In this document: positions 50,829-60,209 of the stretch, in pieces
How positions within the stretch are numbered: position 1 is the first letter of the stretch
Layout: every line of letters starts with the position of its first letter
The notes under the pieces: model-generated
What the model was told of the DNA's origin: nothing
Database searches by the model: none
What the model saw: the letters and a program-made list of their open reading frames with translations, nothing else
Assembly (NCBI GenBank): GCA_035502095.1
Contig: DATJUX010000011.1
Coordinates: 309,777-373,776 of the forward strand
Reading direction: 5' to 3'
Length of the DNA stretch: 64,000 nt
Source: JAKANT01 sp035502095
GTDB lineage: Bacteria; Pseudomonadota; Gammaproteobacteria; Burkholderiales; Burkholderiaceae_F
Made by a program: the position numbers and the translations under genes

Positions 50829-52520
50829 ATGAAACGCACCGGTGCGCGGATCCTCGTCGACCAGCTGTTGATCCAGGGCGTCAACCACGTCTTCTGTGTC
50901 CCCGGCGAGAGCTACCTCGGTGTACTGGACGCGCTGCACGACGCGCGCACGATCAAGCTGATCGTCAACCGGCACGAGTCCGGCTCGACATTCATGGCCG
51001 ACGCGTACGCGAAGCTGACCGGCCAGCCCGGCGTCGCGTTCGTCACCCGCGGACCGGGTGCGACCAACGCCTCGATCGGCATCCACACGGCGTTTCAGGA
51101 CTCCTCGCCCCTGGTGGTCTTCGTCGGCCAGGTCGGCGGCGAGTTCACCGAGCGCGAAGCGTTCCAGGAGATCGACTACCGGCGCATGTTCGGGCAGATG
51201 ACGAAGTGGGTGGCCCAGATCGATCGTGCCGACCGCATCCCGGAGTTCGTCGCGCGCGCATTCCAGGTGGCCACCAGCGGCCGCGCCGGACCCGTTGTCC
51301 TGGCTTTGCCCGAAGACATGCAGGCGCAGACCGCCGACGTACCCGATGCCGGCTGCCATGCGCCGGTGCAGGCCGCGCCGAGCGACATGCAGGTCGCGAC
51401 GCTGCGCCGCCTGCTCGGCCAGGCGCAGCGTCCGCTCGTCCTGCTCGGGGGATTCGGCTGGACACCGCTTGCGTGCGAGAACCTGCGACGCTGGGTCGAG
51501 GCCAACCACCTGCCGGTCGCGTGCGCGTTCCGCTTCCAGGACCTGTTCGACAACCGCCACCCGAACTACGTCGGCGACGTCGGAATAGGCATCAACCCGC
51601 GTCTTGCACAACGGGTGACCGAGGCCGACCTGCTGCTGGCGATCGGACCGCGCCTGGGTGAGATGACCACCAGCGGCTACTCATTGCTCGAGGTGCCCAG
51701 GCCGCGGCAGCAGCTGGTCCACGTGCACCAGGGGATCGAGGAGCTCGGCCGTGTCTACCAGCCCACGCTCGCGATCGCCTCGGGGATGGCCCAGTTTGCA
51801 TCGCGCGTGGCGATGATGATGCCGATCGAAACCCCGCCCTGGCGCGAGGCCACCGCCCAGGCACGCGGCGAGTACGAGGCCTGGCAGGCGCGGCCTCCCG
51901 TCTATGCGCACGCGGTGCCCAAGCTCGACCTGTGGCAGGTGATCGAGACGGTCAAGCGCACGCTTCCGGAGGACACGATCATCAGCAACGGCGCGGGCAA
52001 CTTCGCCACCTGGGCGCATCGTTTCTATCGTTACCCGGCCCTGCGCACCCAGCTCGCCCCGACTGCAGGCAGCATGGGTTACGGCCTGCCCGCCGGCGTC
52101 GCGGCCAAGATCGCCGCCCCTGAGCGCACCGTGCTCACGCTGGCCGGCGACGGGGAATTCATGATGACCGGGCAGGAACTCGCCACCGCCGTGCAGTACC
52201 GGGCCGGGGTGATCGTGCTCGTCTTCAACAACGGGATGTACGGCACGATCCGCATGCACCAGGAACGCGAGTTCCCCGCCCGCGTCGCCGGCACCCAGCT
52301 CGTCAATCCGCACTTCGCCTTGCTCGCCCAGGCCTACGGCTGCTCCGGCGCCGTGGTCGAGACGACGGACGCTTTCGCGCCCACACTGTCGCAGGCGCTC
52401 GCGCATACGCGCGAGAAGCACCTGCCGGCCCTCATCGAGCTGCGCTGCGACCCCGAGGTGATCACGCCGAACGCGACTCTCTCCGCGATCCGCGCGACGG
52501 CGCAGCTACAGAGGCCGTAG
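50829..52520 (+). CDS. Thiamine-diphosphate enzyme, acetolactate-synthase-like
   Basis: 563 residues in three domains. The N-terminal Pyr domain has VFCVPGESYLGVLDAL with the catalytic Glu and FVTRGPGATNASIGIHTAFQ. The C-terminal domain binds ThDP-Mg: AGDGEFMMTGQELATAVQYR then VFNNGMYGTIRMHQE. It resembles the IlvB/IlvG superfamily. No small regulatory subunit gene is adjacent, so a biosynthetic acetolactate synthase is not certain; a decarboxylase or related lyase is possible. It stands alone after fliR. Confidence 0.88.
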   Translation: MKRTGARILVDQLLIQGVNHVFCVPGESYLGVLDALHDARTIKLIVNRHESGSTFMADAYAKLTGQPGVAFVTRGPGATNASIGIHTAFQDSSPLVVFVGQVGGEFTEREAFQEIDYRRMFGQMTKWVAQIDRADRIPEFVARAFQVATSGRAGPVVLALPEDMQAQTADVPDAGCHAPVQAAPSDMQVATLRRLLGQAQRPLVLLGGFGWTPLACENLRRWVEANHLPVACAFRFQDLFDNRHPNYVGDVGIGINPRLAQRVTEADLLLAIGPRLGEMTTSGYSLLEVPRPRQQLVHVHQGIEELGRVYQPTLAIASGMAQFASRVAMMMPIETPPWREATAQARGEYEAWQARPPVYAHAVPKLDLWQVIETVKRTLPEDTIISNGAGNFATWAHRFYRYPALRTQLAPTAGSMGYGLPAGVAAKIAAPERTVLTLAGDGEFMMTGQELATAVQYRAGVIVLVFNNGMYGTIRMHQEREFPARVAGTQLVNPHFALLAQAYGCSGAVVETTDAFAPTLSQALAHTREKHLPALIELRCDPEVITPNATLSAIRATAQLQRP

Positions 52521-52701
52521 CTCCCAAGAATCCGCGAGTCCGGGCGGAGGGTTGCTTTCCCACGTTCTTGTATCGCTCGCGGGAACGCGCGAGGTTGCAC
52601 TGCTGCGTGTCTCACTTGTGACAGTGATACTCCCTACCAACACAAAGTCTCCGAAGCAGCGCGAGCGTGGGAGGCAAGCGCCGGCTTTCATCGGAGTTCC
52701 A

Positions 52702-53208
52702 ATGCGCCGTATTGCGGTTATCGGTCCGAACCCGTCGAGCGGGGCACTGAGCAACGAACGTTTCGTCAGGTTGCTGTCTTCGCGCCTCGGACTTGAGGCA
52801 TTCTCGTTGCGGCCGGCGCCGCGGCTGGCTTTTGCCGCGGGCGGGCCGCAAATGCAGCTCGCGACCCGAGCCGCCGCGGGTTCCTGCGCATCGACCCGGG
52901 TCGATGCGGACACGCTGATCTGGTTGCGGTTTTCGCCGCGCGCCTATCTGCGCGATTGGTTGGCGGGGTGGCTGGACACGTTGCTCAACGGCGCCGCCGG
53001 CTCGCGCCGGCGCGCGTATCGAGCCCGGCTCGCCGACGTCGCGCGGGCCTGCCTCGCCGCGCTGCAAAGCGACGCCGTGGACGCGCGGCAGTTCGACGCG
53101 TTGCGGCCGCATGTTCTGTTCCTGGAGTTTTCTTCGCCCGATCAGGCGCTCTTCTGGCTCGAGATGCAGGAGGAGCGCGTGCGGGAGACAGAGCCGCCGC
53201 GGCTCTGA
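52702..53208 (+). CDS. P-loop-kinase-like protein without Walker A (paralogue of 55543-56019)
   Basis: 168 residues from ATG 52702; the frame is open to 52552 but those residues look random. It starts RRIAVIGPNPSSGALSNERF, where a nucleoside-kinase P-loop (GxxGxGKS) would stand. It then has LIWLRFSPRAYLRDWLAGWL and ends with HVLFLEFSSPDQALFWLEMQ. Strand and helix order follow the FlaR/topology-modulation family of small P-loop kinases. It is clearly related to the gene at 55543. Catalysis is unlikely without the P-loop lysine. Confidence 0.7.
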   Translation: MRRIAVIGPNPSSGALSNERFVRLLSSRLGLEAFSLRPAPRLAFAAGGPQMQLATRAAAGSCASTRVDADTLIWLRFSPRAYLRDWLAGWLDTLLNGAAGSRRRAYRARLADVARACLAALQSDAVDARQFDALRPHVLFLEFSSPDQALFWLEMQEERVRETEPPRL

Positions 53209-53302
53209 TACGCACCGAGGTTTGACGGACCCGACTCCGTCACTTCCTCATCACTGCGCGCCGAGGGAGCAGGCCCCAGGTGGCGCGATCGCGGACTGTC
53301 AG

Positions 53303-54118
53303 CTACCAGCGCCACAAAACGCCAACGGCCGGCCCATCGAAGTTAAGGCTGTCTACATTGCCGCCCGACTTCATCCTGTAGTCGAGGTGCCGCCACGAGG
53401 CCACGAGGTCGCCCCAAGGAAACGCCCATCCGAAACCAAGCATCAACTGCCACGTCAGCTTCGAGTCGCCGCTGCCGATATCGACGTAGTATGGGATGAA
53501 CCACTTGCGATCCCGGACCATCGTCAGGCGGCCCTTGACGCCGAAGACAACATCCCAGTTGTCGACGTTGAACGCGGCATCGCCGCTACGGCCAGCGGCC
53601 GGGATCGAGCCGATATTTCCAGCGGTCTGCCAGCCAAGCGACTGCCGAATCTCGAGCAGACGAAAACCGGCGAGCAGGTCCGCCGGCGAATCGCGATCGG
53701 GTATTCCCCGATATGTGCCAGCAATCGTCCAAGCCCCGCCTCGAAGGTGGTAGTCGAGTTGCGCGTTGGCGTCCGCTGGCAGGTCGATCCCACCAATGGT
53801 CAACTGCGTGCTCGCCGCCTTCGAGTTGCCAAGGTCCACGTAGGTGAGATCCATGAAACCGCCCCAGCGCCCACGACGAGCCTCCAGCGTCCCCATGAAC
53901 GCGGGGTTCCGATGTTCCAGCACCTTGTTGGGGTCAATTCCGATCTCTACACCACTACCGGCTTGGCCGAAAACCGTTCTGCCGCCGACCGACGGCATGT
54001 AGAAATTCAGCTGACCCGTGAATTGCAGCCCATCCGCGGCTTGCGTGTCGGCACGAACCGGACCGAATGACCCCGCTGCACACAGCGCAGCCGCCACGCA
54101 GGCAAGGCGTCCACTCAT
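53303..54118 (-). CDS. Outer-membrane beta-barrel protein of unknown function
   Basis: 271 residues with a signal peptide (LACVAAALCAAGSFGPVRAD). Alternating hydrophobic strands such as LTWQLMLGFGWAFPWGDLVA and the terminal aromatic residue (VGVLWRW) mark a small barrel. Similar to porin-like or OmpW-size proteins, but I do not recognise the family. It is divergent from the barrel gene at 54363, with 244 bp between. Codon use is less GC-rich in places than in the flagellar genes. Confidence 0.72.
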   Translation of the reverse strand: MSGRLACVAAALCAAGSFGPVRADTQAADGLQFTGQLNFYMPSVGGRTVFGQAGSGVEIGIDPNKVLEHRNPAFMGTLEARRGRWGGFMDLTYVDLGNSKAASTQLTIGGIDLPADANAQLDYHLRGGAWTIAGTYRGIPDRDSPADLLAGFRLLEIRQSLGWQTAGNIGSIPAAGRSGDAAFNVDNWDVVFGVKGRLTMVRDRKWFIPYYVDIGSGDSKLTWQLMLGFGWAFPWGDLVASWRHLDYRMKSGGNVDSLNFDGPAVGVLWRW

Positions 54119-54362
54119 CGTGAGCTTCTTCCGCGCCGGTCAGCCGCGGCCATACGAAATGGTCACCAACATGACACTCTTCCCGCTGCAACTTCCGATC
54201 GCCTCGGATTGATCTGCATCATCGCTTGCCGGGTTCGCGGCTCTGTCCCAACCATCGTGTCCGGTCGCCACGTAAGCTGCCGCCTCCCGATGGGCGCCGA
54301 AACGCTGTCGAACCGCGGCTCGCCAAAATCGGGACCCAAGCTTAACCGGCTAACATAATCCT

Positions 54363-55322
54363 ATGACCGCACGTGCCGCGGGCATTGGTATCCGGCTGCT
54401 CGCCGTTGCCCTCCTGATGCTGAGCGGCGCGACGCGGGCGCAGATCTCGTCGCGCGCAGTTCGGGGCGTCGATGTGCAGAAACTGGCGGATGGCGTGCTT
54501 GGGGTCATCGGGTATACGGTGACGCCCGATGTCACGACGAGCTCACTCTCTCTCGCCAACACCGCGACCTCCAGCCCCGGCCTGACGATGACCCAGCTCG
54601 GGGGCGGATTCACGTTCAGCAAGGACACGCCTCTTTATCTCGAAGGTAATGCCGCCTACGCGCGCTACAACCCGAGCTTCCTCGCTTCCGACGGCGCCAC
54701 TGAGCGCGCAGTCCCGGCCAATTGGAATTCGTTCTCGGCTACCGGCGGGATTGGCTGGGACTTCGCGATCGCGGACTACTGGGCCGTCAGGCCCATCTTC
54801 AACTTCACGCTGGGCTACGTTGCCAGCGACCTCGCGATCGCCAAATGGTGGCTGAGCAACAATACGGCCATCGATCTCAATTTCCTCGATGGCGGCAAGC
54901 TGAACGCGTACGGTCTGGGTGGTTCTCTGATGTTGGTCTACGAGAAGTTCGCCCCGGAGGCTGACGATAACCTGGAGCTGCGCGTCACCAGCGTCGAGTT
55001 AAAGAGCTACGACGGCAGTGCAGCGGCCGTTGTCGGCCACGCCGAGTCCAACAGTGCCAGCGTCTGGGCACGCCGGCGCGTGCCCACGGGCTGGGGCATG
55101 GTGTGGGATCGACCGTTGCGCTATGTGTTCGAGGCTGCGCACACGGAATACTTCGGTGCACAGCGCGAACTCGGAATCAGCCGGATGAGTTCCGTCGGCT
55201 TCGGACTCGAACTGGACTCGAGCGCCTATGACATCTGGGCCACCCGCTGGCGCGCCGTGGTGCGCTACAAGTTCGGGCCTGACGTGACTGGCTGGGCACT
55301 TGGGCTGGCGATCAGTTTTTGA
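54363..55322 (+). CDS. Outer-membrane beta-barrel protein, autotransporter-barrel-like
   Basis: 319 residues with a signal peptide (IRLLAVALLMLSGATRAQIS). Strands such as LTMTQLGGGFTFSKDTPLYL, FSATGGIGWDFAIADYWAVR and RAVVRYKFGPDVTGWALGLA end in the C-terminal Phe typical of Bam substrates. Twelve or so strands seem likely. Ligand and role are unknown. Divergent from the barrel gene at 53303. Confidence 0.75.
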   Translation: MTARAAGIGIRLLAVALLMLSGATRAQISSRAVRGVDVQKLADGVLGVIGYTVTPDVTTSSLSLANTATSSPGLTMTQLGGGFTFSKDTPLYLEGNAAYARYNPSFLASDGATERAVPANWNSFSATGGIGWDFAIADYWAVRPIFNFTLGYVASDLAIAKWWLSNNTAIDLNFLDGGKLNAYGLGGSLMLVYEKFAPEADDNLELRVTSVELKSYDGSAAAVVGHAESNSASVWARRRVPTGWGMVWDRPLRYVFEAAHTEYFGAQRELGISRMSSVGFGLELDSSAYDIWATRWRAVVRYKFGPDVTGWALGLAISF

Positions 55323-55542
55323 CGGCCCACGCGAGGCAAGTTGGGCCGGTTCACGAGTAGTTCCCGAAAGGCGGCCCCGACGCCCGTGGCTGGCGCTGGG
55401 CCTGGCGTCGAGGTGAGCTTCTGACCGGCGGTTCGCCCCTTCGAAATCCTCCTATTGCACGGTTTCCAGCCGTCTCATCGAGCGGCTGCGAAAGCCTGGC
55501 GCGCGGTAAAAGAACTGGAACTGCGCGTCGACGGGAGGTCGC

Positions 55543-56019
55543 ATGCCGCGTTTTCTCGTAGTGGGTCAGGCCGATGCCGCCGGGCCGATGCCCTGCTCTG
55601 AATTCGCCGAGATGCTCGGCCGGCGCACCGGCGTTCCACGGCTGCCGATGCCGGAACGCGCCGATGCCTTCGAGGCCTCGGACTGGATTGCGACCGACCT
55701 GGCCGGCGCCTTCACGGAGCCGCTGTTCCGCAAGGCCGAGACCGTGGTCTGGCTGCACTTTTCGCCGCTGCCCTTTCTCGCCGACTGCCTCGCTCACCAG
55801 TGGCAGCGCATCAAGGCATTCCCCTACCCCGATCAGCGCGCGGCCATGCGCGCGCGCTGGAACGACGTGGTCACCGCGTTCCTTCACCTCGTGCAGGCGC
55901 ACAAGATGTACGAGCTGTTCCGCCACCCGGCGCTGGCGCACATCCGGGTAGTCGAGCTGCGGACGCCGCGCCAGGCGGAGTTCTGGCTCATGACACAGGA
56001 CCCGCCTCGCAAGCGCTAA
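55543..56019 (+). CDS. P-loop-kinase-like protein without Walker A (paralogue of 52702-53208)
   Basis: 158 residues. The first strand PRFLVVGQADAAGPMPCSEF has no GKS. DWIATDLAGAF stands where FlaR-type kinases have WxxDGNY, followed by TVVWLHFSPLPFLADCLAHQ. The end, HIRVVELRTPRQAEFWLMTQ, matches the last strand and helix of the family and of its paralogue. The function is unknown. GGGAGG lies before the ATG. Confidence 0.72.
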   Translation: MPRFLVVGQADAAGPMPCSEFAEMLGRRTGVPRLPMPERADAFEASDWIATDLAGAFTEPLFRKAETVVWLHFSPLPFLADCLAHQWQRIKAFPYPDQRAAMRARWNDVVTAFLHLVQAHKMYELFRHPALAHIRVVELRTPRQAEFWLMTQDPPRKR

Positions 56020-56032
56020 GCGCACGCGCGGC

Positions 56033-57010
56033 TCAGGCCGGGGCGCGCATGGCCTCCACGTAGGCGCGCACGATGCCGACGAAATCCGCGTCCTGCGCGA
56101 AACCGAGCGCCGTCGCGCGCGCGGGCTGGAAGCGCGCCGGCCAGGTGTCGACGATGCGACAGATGGTCTCGTCGCGTTGCATGCGCACGCGTGCGGCGGC
56201 AGCGTCGCCGCCGACCTTGCGCAAGGCCTCGATCATCCCCGCGACCGTCACGGTAATGCCGGGCAGGTTGAGTGCACGCTGAGTGCCCCACGCCTCGGGC
56301 GCGAGTTCGTGCGCATGGACGAGCGAGGCGATCGCCGCCGCGGGCGACGAGACCCACATCGCGGTTGCGCCCTCGACCGGGCAGATCGCCTCGACGCCGG
56401 CTAGCGGCTCGCGAATGATCCCGCTCGCGAAGCCGGATGCCGCCGCATTGGGCCTGCCCGGCCTGACGACGATCGTGGGCAGGCGGACCGCGCGGCCGTC
56501 GATGAATCCCTTGCGCGAGTAGTCGCCGATCAGGAACTCGCCGACCAGCTTCTGCACGCCGTAGCTCGTTGCCGGCCTGGGATAGGTGTCGTCCGTCACC
56601 AGTGGCAGCACGCCGCCAAAGACGGCGACGCTGCTCGCGAAGACGACGCGCGGCGCCACCGGCTGGGCGCGACAGCACTCGAGCAGCGCGCGGGTGCCGT
56701 CGAGATTGACGCGCATGCCGAGGTCGAAGTCGGCCTCGGCCGCACCGCTCACCACCGCCGCGAGGTGGAACACGCTGTCGGTGTCGCGGGCGAGCACGTG
56801 CGAGAGGAATTGTGCATTAGCGATGTCGCCGACCACGTAGCCGACGCGATCGTCAACGAACAGCCGCCCGGTCTGGGCCTGGTCGATCGAGACGACCTGC
56901 TCGATCGCATATTGCGACCCGTCGCTGCGCGTCAGGCGCCCGCGCTCGCACAGGGCGCGGATCAGCATCTGCCCGAGGAAACCGGCTCCGCCAGTGACCA
57001 CCACCTTCAT
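56033..57010 (-). CDS. denD: D-erythronate dehydrogenase-like protein DenD
   Basis: 325 residues. NAD-binding Rossmann motif VVVTGGAGFLGQMLIRALCE; catalytic region VVFASSVAVFGGVLP then ATSYGVQKLVGEFLIGDYSR with YxxxK. It belongs to the extended SDR family. Next to otnK it fits the pathway that oxidises a four-carbon sugar acid at C2. Start 57010 has GGGAGG upstream; ATG 57031, which overlaps the otnK stop in TGATG, is the alternative. The aldolase and isomerase partners (otnC, otnI) are not in the window. Confidence 0.87.
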   Translation of the reverse strand: MKVVVTGGAGFLGQMLIRALCERGRLTRSDGSQYAIEQVVSIDQAQTGRLFVDDRVGYVVGDIANAQFLSHVLARDTDSVFHLAAVVSGAAEADFDLGMRVNLDGTRALLECCRAQPVAPRVVFASSVAVFGGVLPLVTDDTYPRPATSYGVQKLVGEFLIGDYSRKGFIDGRAVRLPTIVVRPGRPNAAASGFASGIIREPLAGVEAICPVEGATAMWVSSPAAAIASLVHAHELAPEAWGTQRALNLPGITVTVAGMIEALRKVGGDAAAARVRMQRDETICRIVDTWPARFQPARATALGFAQDADFVGIVRAYVEAMRAPA

Positions 57011-57030
57011 GACCCTGCCTCCCGCTTTCA

Positions 57031-58305
57031 TCACAATGCCGGATCCGTGCCGGTCGCCGCAAGCGCGCGGTCGAAAAAGTCCGTCGCACCGAAGTTGCCC
57101 GACTTCAAGGCCAGTGTCATCGGCTGCGGCGCGTCGGTCGCCAGCACCGGCACGCCCGGATCGATTTCGGGCCCGACGGCGAACAAGCGCACGCCGAGCG
57201 TCGCGACGACCGCACCGGAAGTCTCGCCGCCCGCGACGACGAACCGCCGCACGCCGCGCGCGAACAGGGCGCTCGCCAGGCGCCCGAAGAAGTGCTCGAT
57301 CGCGGCGGCTACCGGTGCTCCGAACGTCGCGGTCGCCGCGGCGATGTCTTCCGGCGGCGCCGACGTCGCGACAAGCGGCGTCTTCGGTTGCGCCGTGCAC
57401 CAGTCGGCGACACGCTCGACGTAGCGGTCGTCGTGCATCACGTGACTGAGCTCCGCGTGCAGGACGCGTCCCGACCGGACGAACGCCGCGACCTGCGCGC
57501 GCGTCGCCTGCGAACACGATCCGGCGAGAACGACCGCGCGCGAGACGATCCGCGAGCGCCAGGGCGTCGGCGCGCGCAGCGAACCCGCGCGGCGGAAGTT
57601 CTCGGGCAGACCGAGTGCAATGCCCGAGCCGCCGACGGCGAGACGGGCCCCGGCGAGCGCGGCCCCGAGCACGAGCAGATCGTCGTCGTTCAAGGCGTCG
57701 ACGATCGCGAAGGCGGCGCCGGCACCGGCGAGGGTGTCGAGCCGCGCGCGCAGCGCCGCCGCGCCGCCGCGCACCACCTCGTGCCCGATCAGCGCGACAG
57801 TATTCGGCGTCTGGGCCTGCAGCACGCGCACCAGATTCGCGTCGGTCATCGGAGTCAGCGGGTGTCTTTCCATGCCGCTCTCGTCGAGCAGCTTGTCGCC
57901 GACGAAGAGATAGCCGCGATAGACCGTGCGCCCGTTGGCCGGGAACGCCGGGCAGACCGCGACGCATCCGCCGCCGAGTGCCGTCCGCAACGCGTCGGCA
58001 ACCGGGCCGATATTGCCGCGCGGGGTCGAGTCGAACGTCGAGCAGATCTTGAACAGGACCTGCCGGCAGTCGCGCCGTTGCAACCAGGCAAGCGCCGCCG
58101 TCGACTGCTCGACTGCTGACCGCGCGTCGATCGAGCGGGTCTTGAGCGCGACGACGACCGCGTCGGCATCGACGGCGAGGTCGTCGCCGGGCACCCCGAT
58201 CGTCTGCACCGTGCTCATCCCGCCCCGGGTCAGCGTGTTGGCGAGGTCCGACGCGCCGGTGAAATCGTCCGCGATGCAGCCGAGCGGCAGGGATGCGCGT
58301 GTCAT
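57031..58305 (-). CDS. otnK: 3-oxo-tetronate kinase OtnK (DUF1537 family)
   Basis: 424 residues. The N-terminal motif GCIADDFTGASDLANTLTRG and FKICSTFDSTPRGNIGPVAD are diagnostic for four-carbon acid sugar kinases. The C-terminal nucleotide-binding half has FVVAGGETSGAVVATLGV and ALKSGNFGATDFFDRALA. It phosphorylates the ketone made by DenD. The ATG at 58305 overlaps the stop of the DUF3025 gene by four bases and lies within a dispersed repeat. Confidence 0.92.
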   Translation of the reverse strand: MTRASLPLGCIADDFTGASDLANTLTRGGMSTVQTIGVPGDDLAVDADAVVVALKTRSIDARSAVEQSTAALAWLQRRDCRQVLFKICSTFDSTPRGNIGPVADALRTALGGGCVAVCPAFPANGRTVYRGYLFVGDKLLDESGMERHPLTPMTDANLVRVLQAQTPNTVALIGHEVVRGGAAALRARLDTLAGAGAAFAIVDALNDDDLLVLGAALAGARLAVGGSGIALGLPENFRRAGSLRAPTPWRSRIVSRAVVLAGSCSQATRAQVAAFVRSGRVLHAELSHVMHDDRYVERVADWCTAQPKTPLVATSAPPEDIAAATATFGAPVAAAIEHFFGRLASALFARGVRRFVVAGGETSGAVVATLGVRLFAVGPEIDPGVPVLATDAPQPMTLALKSGNFGATDFFDRALAATGTDPAL

Positions 58306-58327
58306 TCCGAGCGGAGCGAGCGATCCC
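58299..58327. repeat. TCATTCCGAGCG-type repeat at the DUF3025-otnK junction
   Basis: GTGTCATTCCGAGCGGAGCG then AGCGATCCC. Read on the minus strand it supplies the last residues (RSLRSE) and stop of the DUF3025 gene and the ATG of otnK. Confidence 0.5.
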
Positions 58328-59057
58328 GACGTCGCGGGCGGAATACGCGCGGATCGTCGTAGAAGCGCGGGTCGGCATTCTCCGCGCACCAGCCCGGAAT
58401 GCCGAGAACCGGGAGATGTGGAAGCAGCGACGGGGCGAGGTCGGAGCGGGCGATGAAGGTCGCTGCCACCGCGTCGACATCGACGACCGCGGGCAACGGC
58501 ACGGCGCACGCGGTGATGGCCTTGAACGGCCCGCCGAGTTTTTCCAGCAGCGCGTGCCCGAACGGCAGCGCTAAGATGTCGCGTCCCCACCGCCCGCGCC
58601 AGTCGATCAAGAGGCGCTGCCAATCGTGCCCGGCCAGCGCCGCTGCGACCTGGTCGTCCGGGCAGCGAAGCAGCACCGCGCTTTCGTCGATCAACGTGGC
58701 CGCGTCGCGCACCGCACCGCGCGCCGGACCGACGCCGTTGCGTTCGAGTTCTGCCGCCTGGCGCGCGTTCAGCGCCGCCTTCGCACGCGGATACGCGAGC
58801 CAGATCAGCGCGTTGAACCGATCGTGCAGGTTGTCGCGCGTGGGTACCCGGCCGGTGGTCGCGATGAAGAGCTCGTAGGGCATTTTCCCCGCCGCGTCGT
58901 GCTCGACGAACTCGATCGGGACGTCGTATCCGGAAACAACGCGGCGTTCGCGCGCGGCCTCGCTCAGTGCGGTTCGCCACGCGGCACTGCGCAGCAGCGC
59001 TTGCAGCGGCCGCAAATGCGCCAGCCACGGCGCGCCCCAGTCGATCAGCCGATCCAC
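58302..59057 (-). CDS. DUF3025 domain-containing protein
   Basis: 251 residues from GTG 59057, which overlaps the pyrC stop; no ATG is available. Recognised by RVPTRDNLHDRFNALIWLAY then PRAKAALNARQAAEL and LLIDWRGRWGRDILALPFGH. The function of this family is unknown; it is common in betaproteobacteria. It is coupled to pyrC (overlap of 13 bp) and to otnK. The last residues come from repeat DNA. Confidence 0.85.
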   Translation of the reverse strand: MDRLIDWGAPWLAHLRPLQALLRSAAWRTALSEAARERRVVSGYDVPIEFVEHDAAGKMPYELFIATTGRVPTRDNLHDRFNALIWLAYPRAKAALNARQAAELERNGVGPARGAVRDAATLIDESAVLLRCPDDQVAAALAGHDWQRLLIDWRGRWGRDILALPFGHALLEKLGGPFKAITACAVPLPAVVDVDAVAATFIARSDLAPSLLPHLPVLGIPGWCAENADPRFYDDPRVFRPRRRDRSLRSE

Positions 59058-60124
59058 TTCCAGGCCAGCGGCTCGCCGCCGCCGAGCGGCACCACGGTCG
59101 CGGATCCGAGTTTCAGCTCGCGCGGCAGCGTCCATGGCACGCGCTCGAGAGCCACCGTTCCACGATTGCGGGCGAGGCCATAGAAGTCGGGGCCGTGGAA
59201 GCTGGCGAACGCCTCGAGCCGGTCCAGCGCGCCGGCACTCTCGAAGGCGGCGGCGTACATCTCCATGGCGGCCGCCGCGGTGAAGCACCCGGCGCAGCCG
59301 CAGTCGTTTTCCTTGTCGCCGCGGGGATGCGGGGCACTGTCGGTGCCGAGGAAAAAACGCGGATCGCCGCCCGTCGCCGCGCCGAGGAGCGCCGCCCGGT
59401 GCATTTCGCGCTTGAGCACGGGCAGGCAGTAGTAGTGCGGCCGCATTCCGGTCTGGCCCTGCGCGGTCAGGAAAAGCGCGTTGCGATTGAACAGCAGGTG
59501 GTGAGCGGTGATCGTCGCACCGAGGATCGGGCCGCCATGGCGGGAGGTGCCGCGGCATTCCTGCACATAGGCCACCGCCTCGCGCGTCGTGATGTGCTCG
59601 AACACGATGCGCAGCGCCGGGAAGCGGCGCCGCGTGGGTTCGAGCACCGTCTCGATGAAGACGCTCTCGCGATCGAAGACGTCGACCGCCGCATGCGTGA
59701 CTTCGCCATGCACGAGCAGCGGCAGGTCGACCTCCTGCATCGCCTCGAGCGCCCTGGCGCAGCGCTCGAGACTGGTCACGCCGGAGGCCGAGTTCGTCGT
59801 CGCACCCGCCGGATAGAGCTTCACGCCGTGTACGAACCCGCTCCCCCTCGCGCGCCGGATCTCCTCGGCCGGGGTGGCGTCGGTGAGATAAAGCGTCATC
59901 AACGGCTCGAAGGCAAGTCTTGCCGGCAAGGCGGCGCGGATGCGGGCGCGGTACGCCTGCGCCGACTCGGTCGTCGTGACCGCCGGCTTCAGGTTCGGCA
60001 TGACGATGGCACGTGCAAACTGCCGCGCGGTATGCGGCAGGACGTCCACGAGCACCGCGCCGTCGCGCAGGTGCAGGTGCCAGTCGTCGGGCCGGGTCAG
60101 CGTCAGGCGAACGGGTGTCGTCAC
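59045..60124 (-). CDS. pyrC: Dihydroorotase PyrC
   Basis: 359 residues. Zinc-binding start RPDDWHLHLRDGAVLVDVLP; carbamylated-lysine strand GFVHGVKLYPAGATTNSASG; further ligands in LPLLVHGEVTH and IVFEHITTREAV; FLGTDSAPHPRGDKENDCG near the end. It closes carbamoyl aspartate to dihydroorotate in pyrimidine synthesis. Type II (E. coli-like) form. Confidence 0.96.
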   Translation of the reverse strand: MTTPVRLTLTRPDDWHLHLRDGAVLVDVLPHTARQFARAIVMPNLKPAVTTTESAQAYRARIRAALPARLAFEPLMTLYLTDATPAEEIRRARGSGFVHGVKLYPAGATTNSASGVTSLERCARALEAMQEVDLPLLVHGEVTHAAVDVFDRESVFIETVLEPTRRRFPALRIVFEHITTREAVAYVQECRGTSRHGGPILGATITAHHLLFNRNALFLTAQGQTGMRPHYYCLPVLKREMHRAALLGAATGGDPRFFLGTDSAPHPRGDKENDCGCAGCFTAAAAMEMYAAAFESAGALDRLEAFASFHGPDFYGLARNRGTVALERVPWTLPRELKLGSATVVPLGGGEPLAWKWIG

Positions 60125-60209
60125 GGTGCGGGCGGATCGGATTCCGGGCCGATTATCCCGCGCGGGCGCGGATAATCGATGCGCCGTTGTGATGCGCGCG
60201 GAGCTGCCG

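Noticed and set aside
52558..52676. Widely spaced inverted CCCACG/CGTGGG repeats before the kinase-like gene
   Set aside because: About 100 bp apart with a short match; no supporting second copy found in the window.
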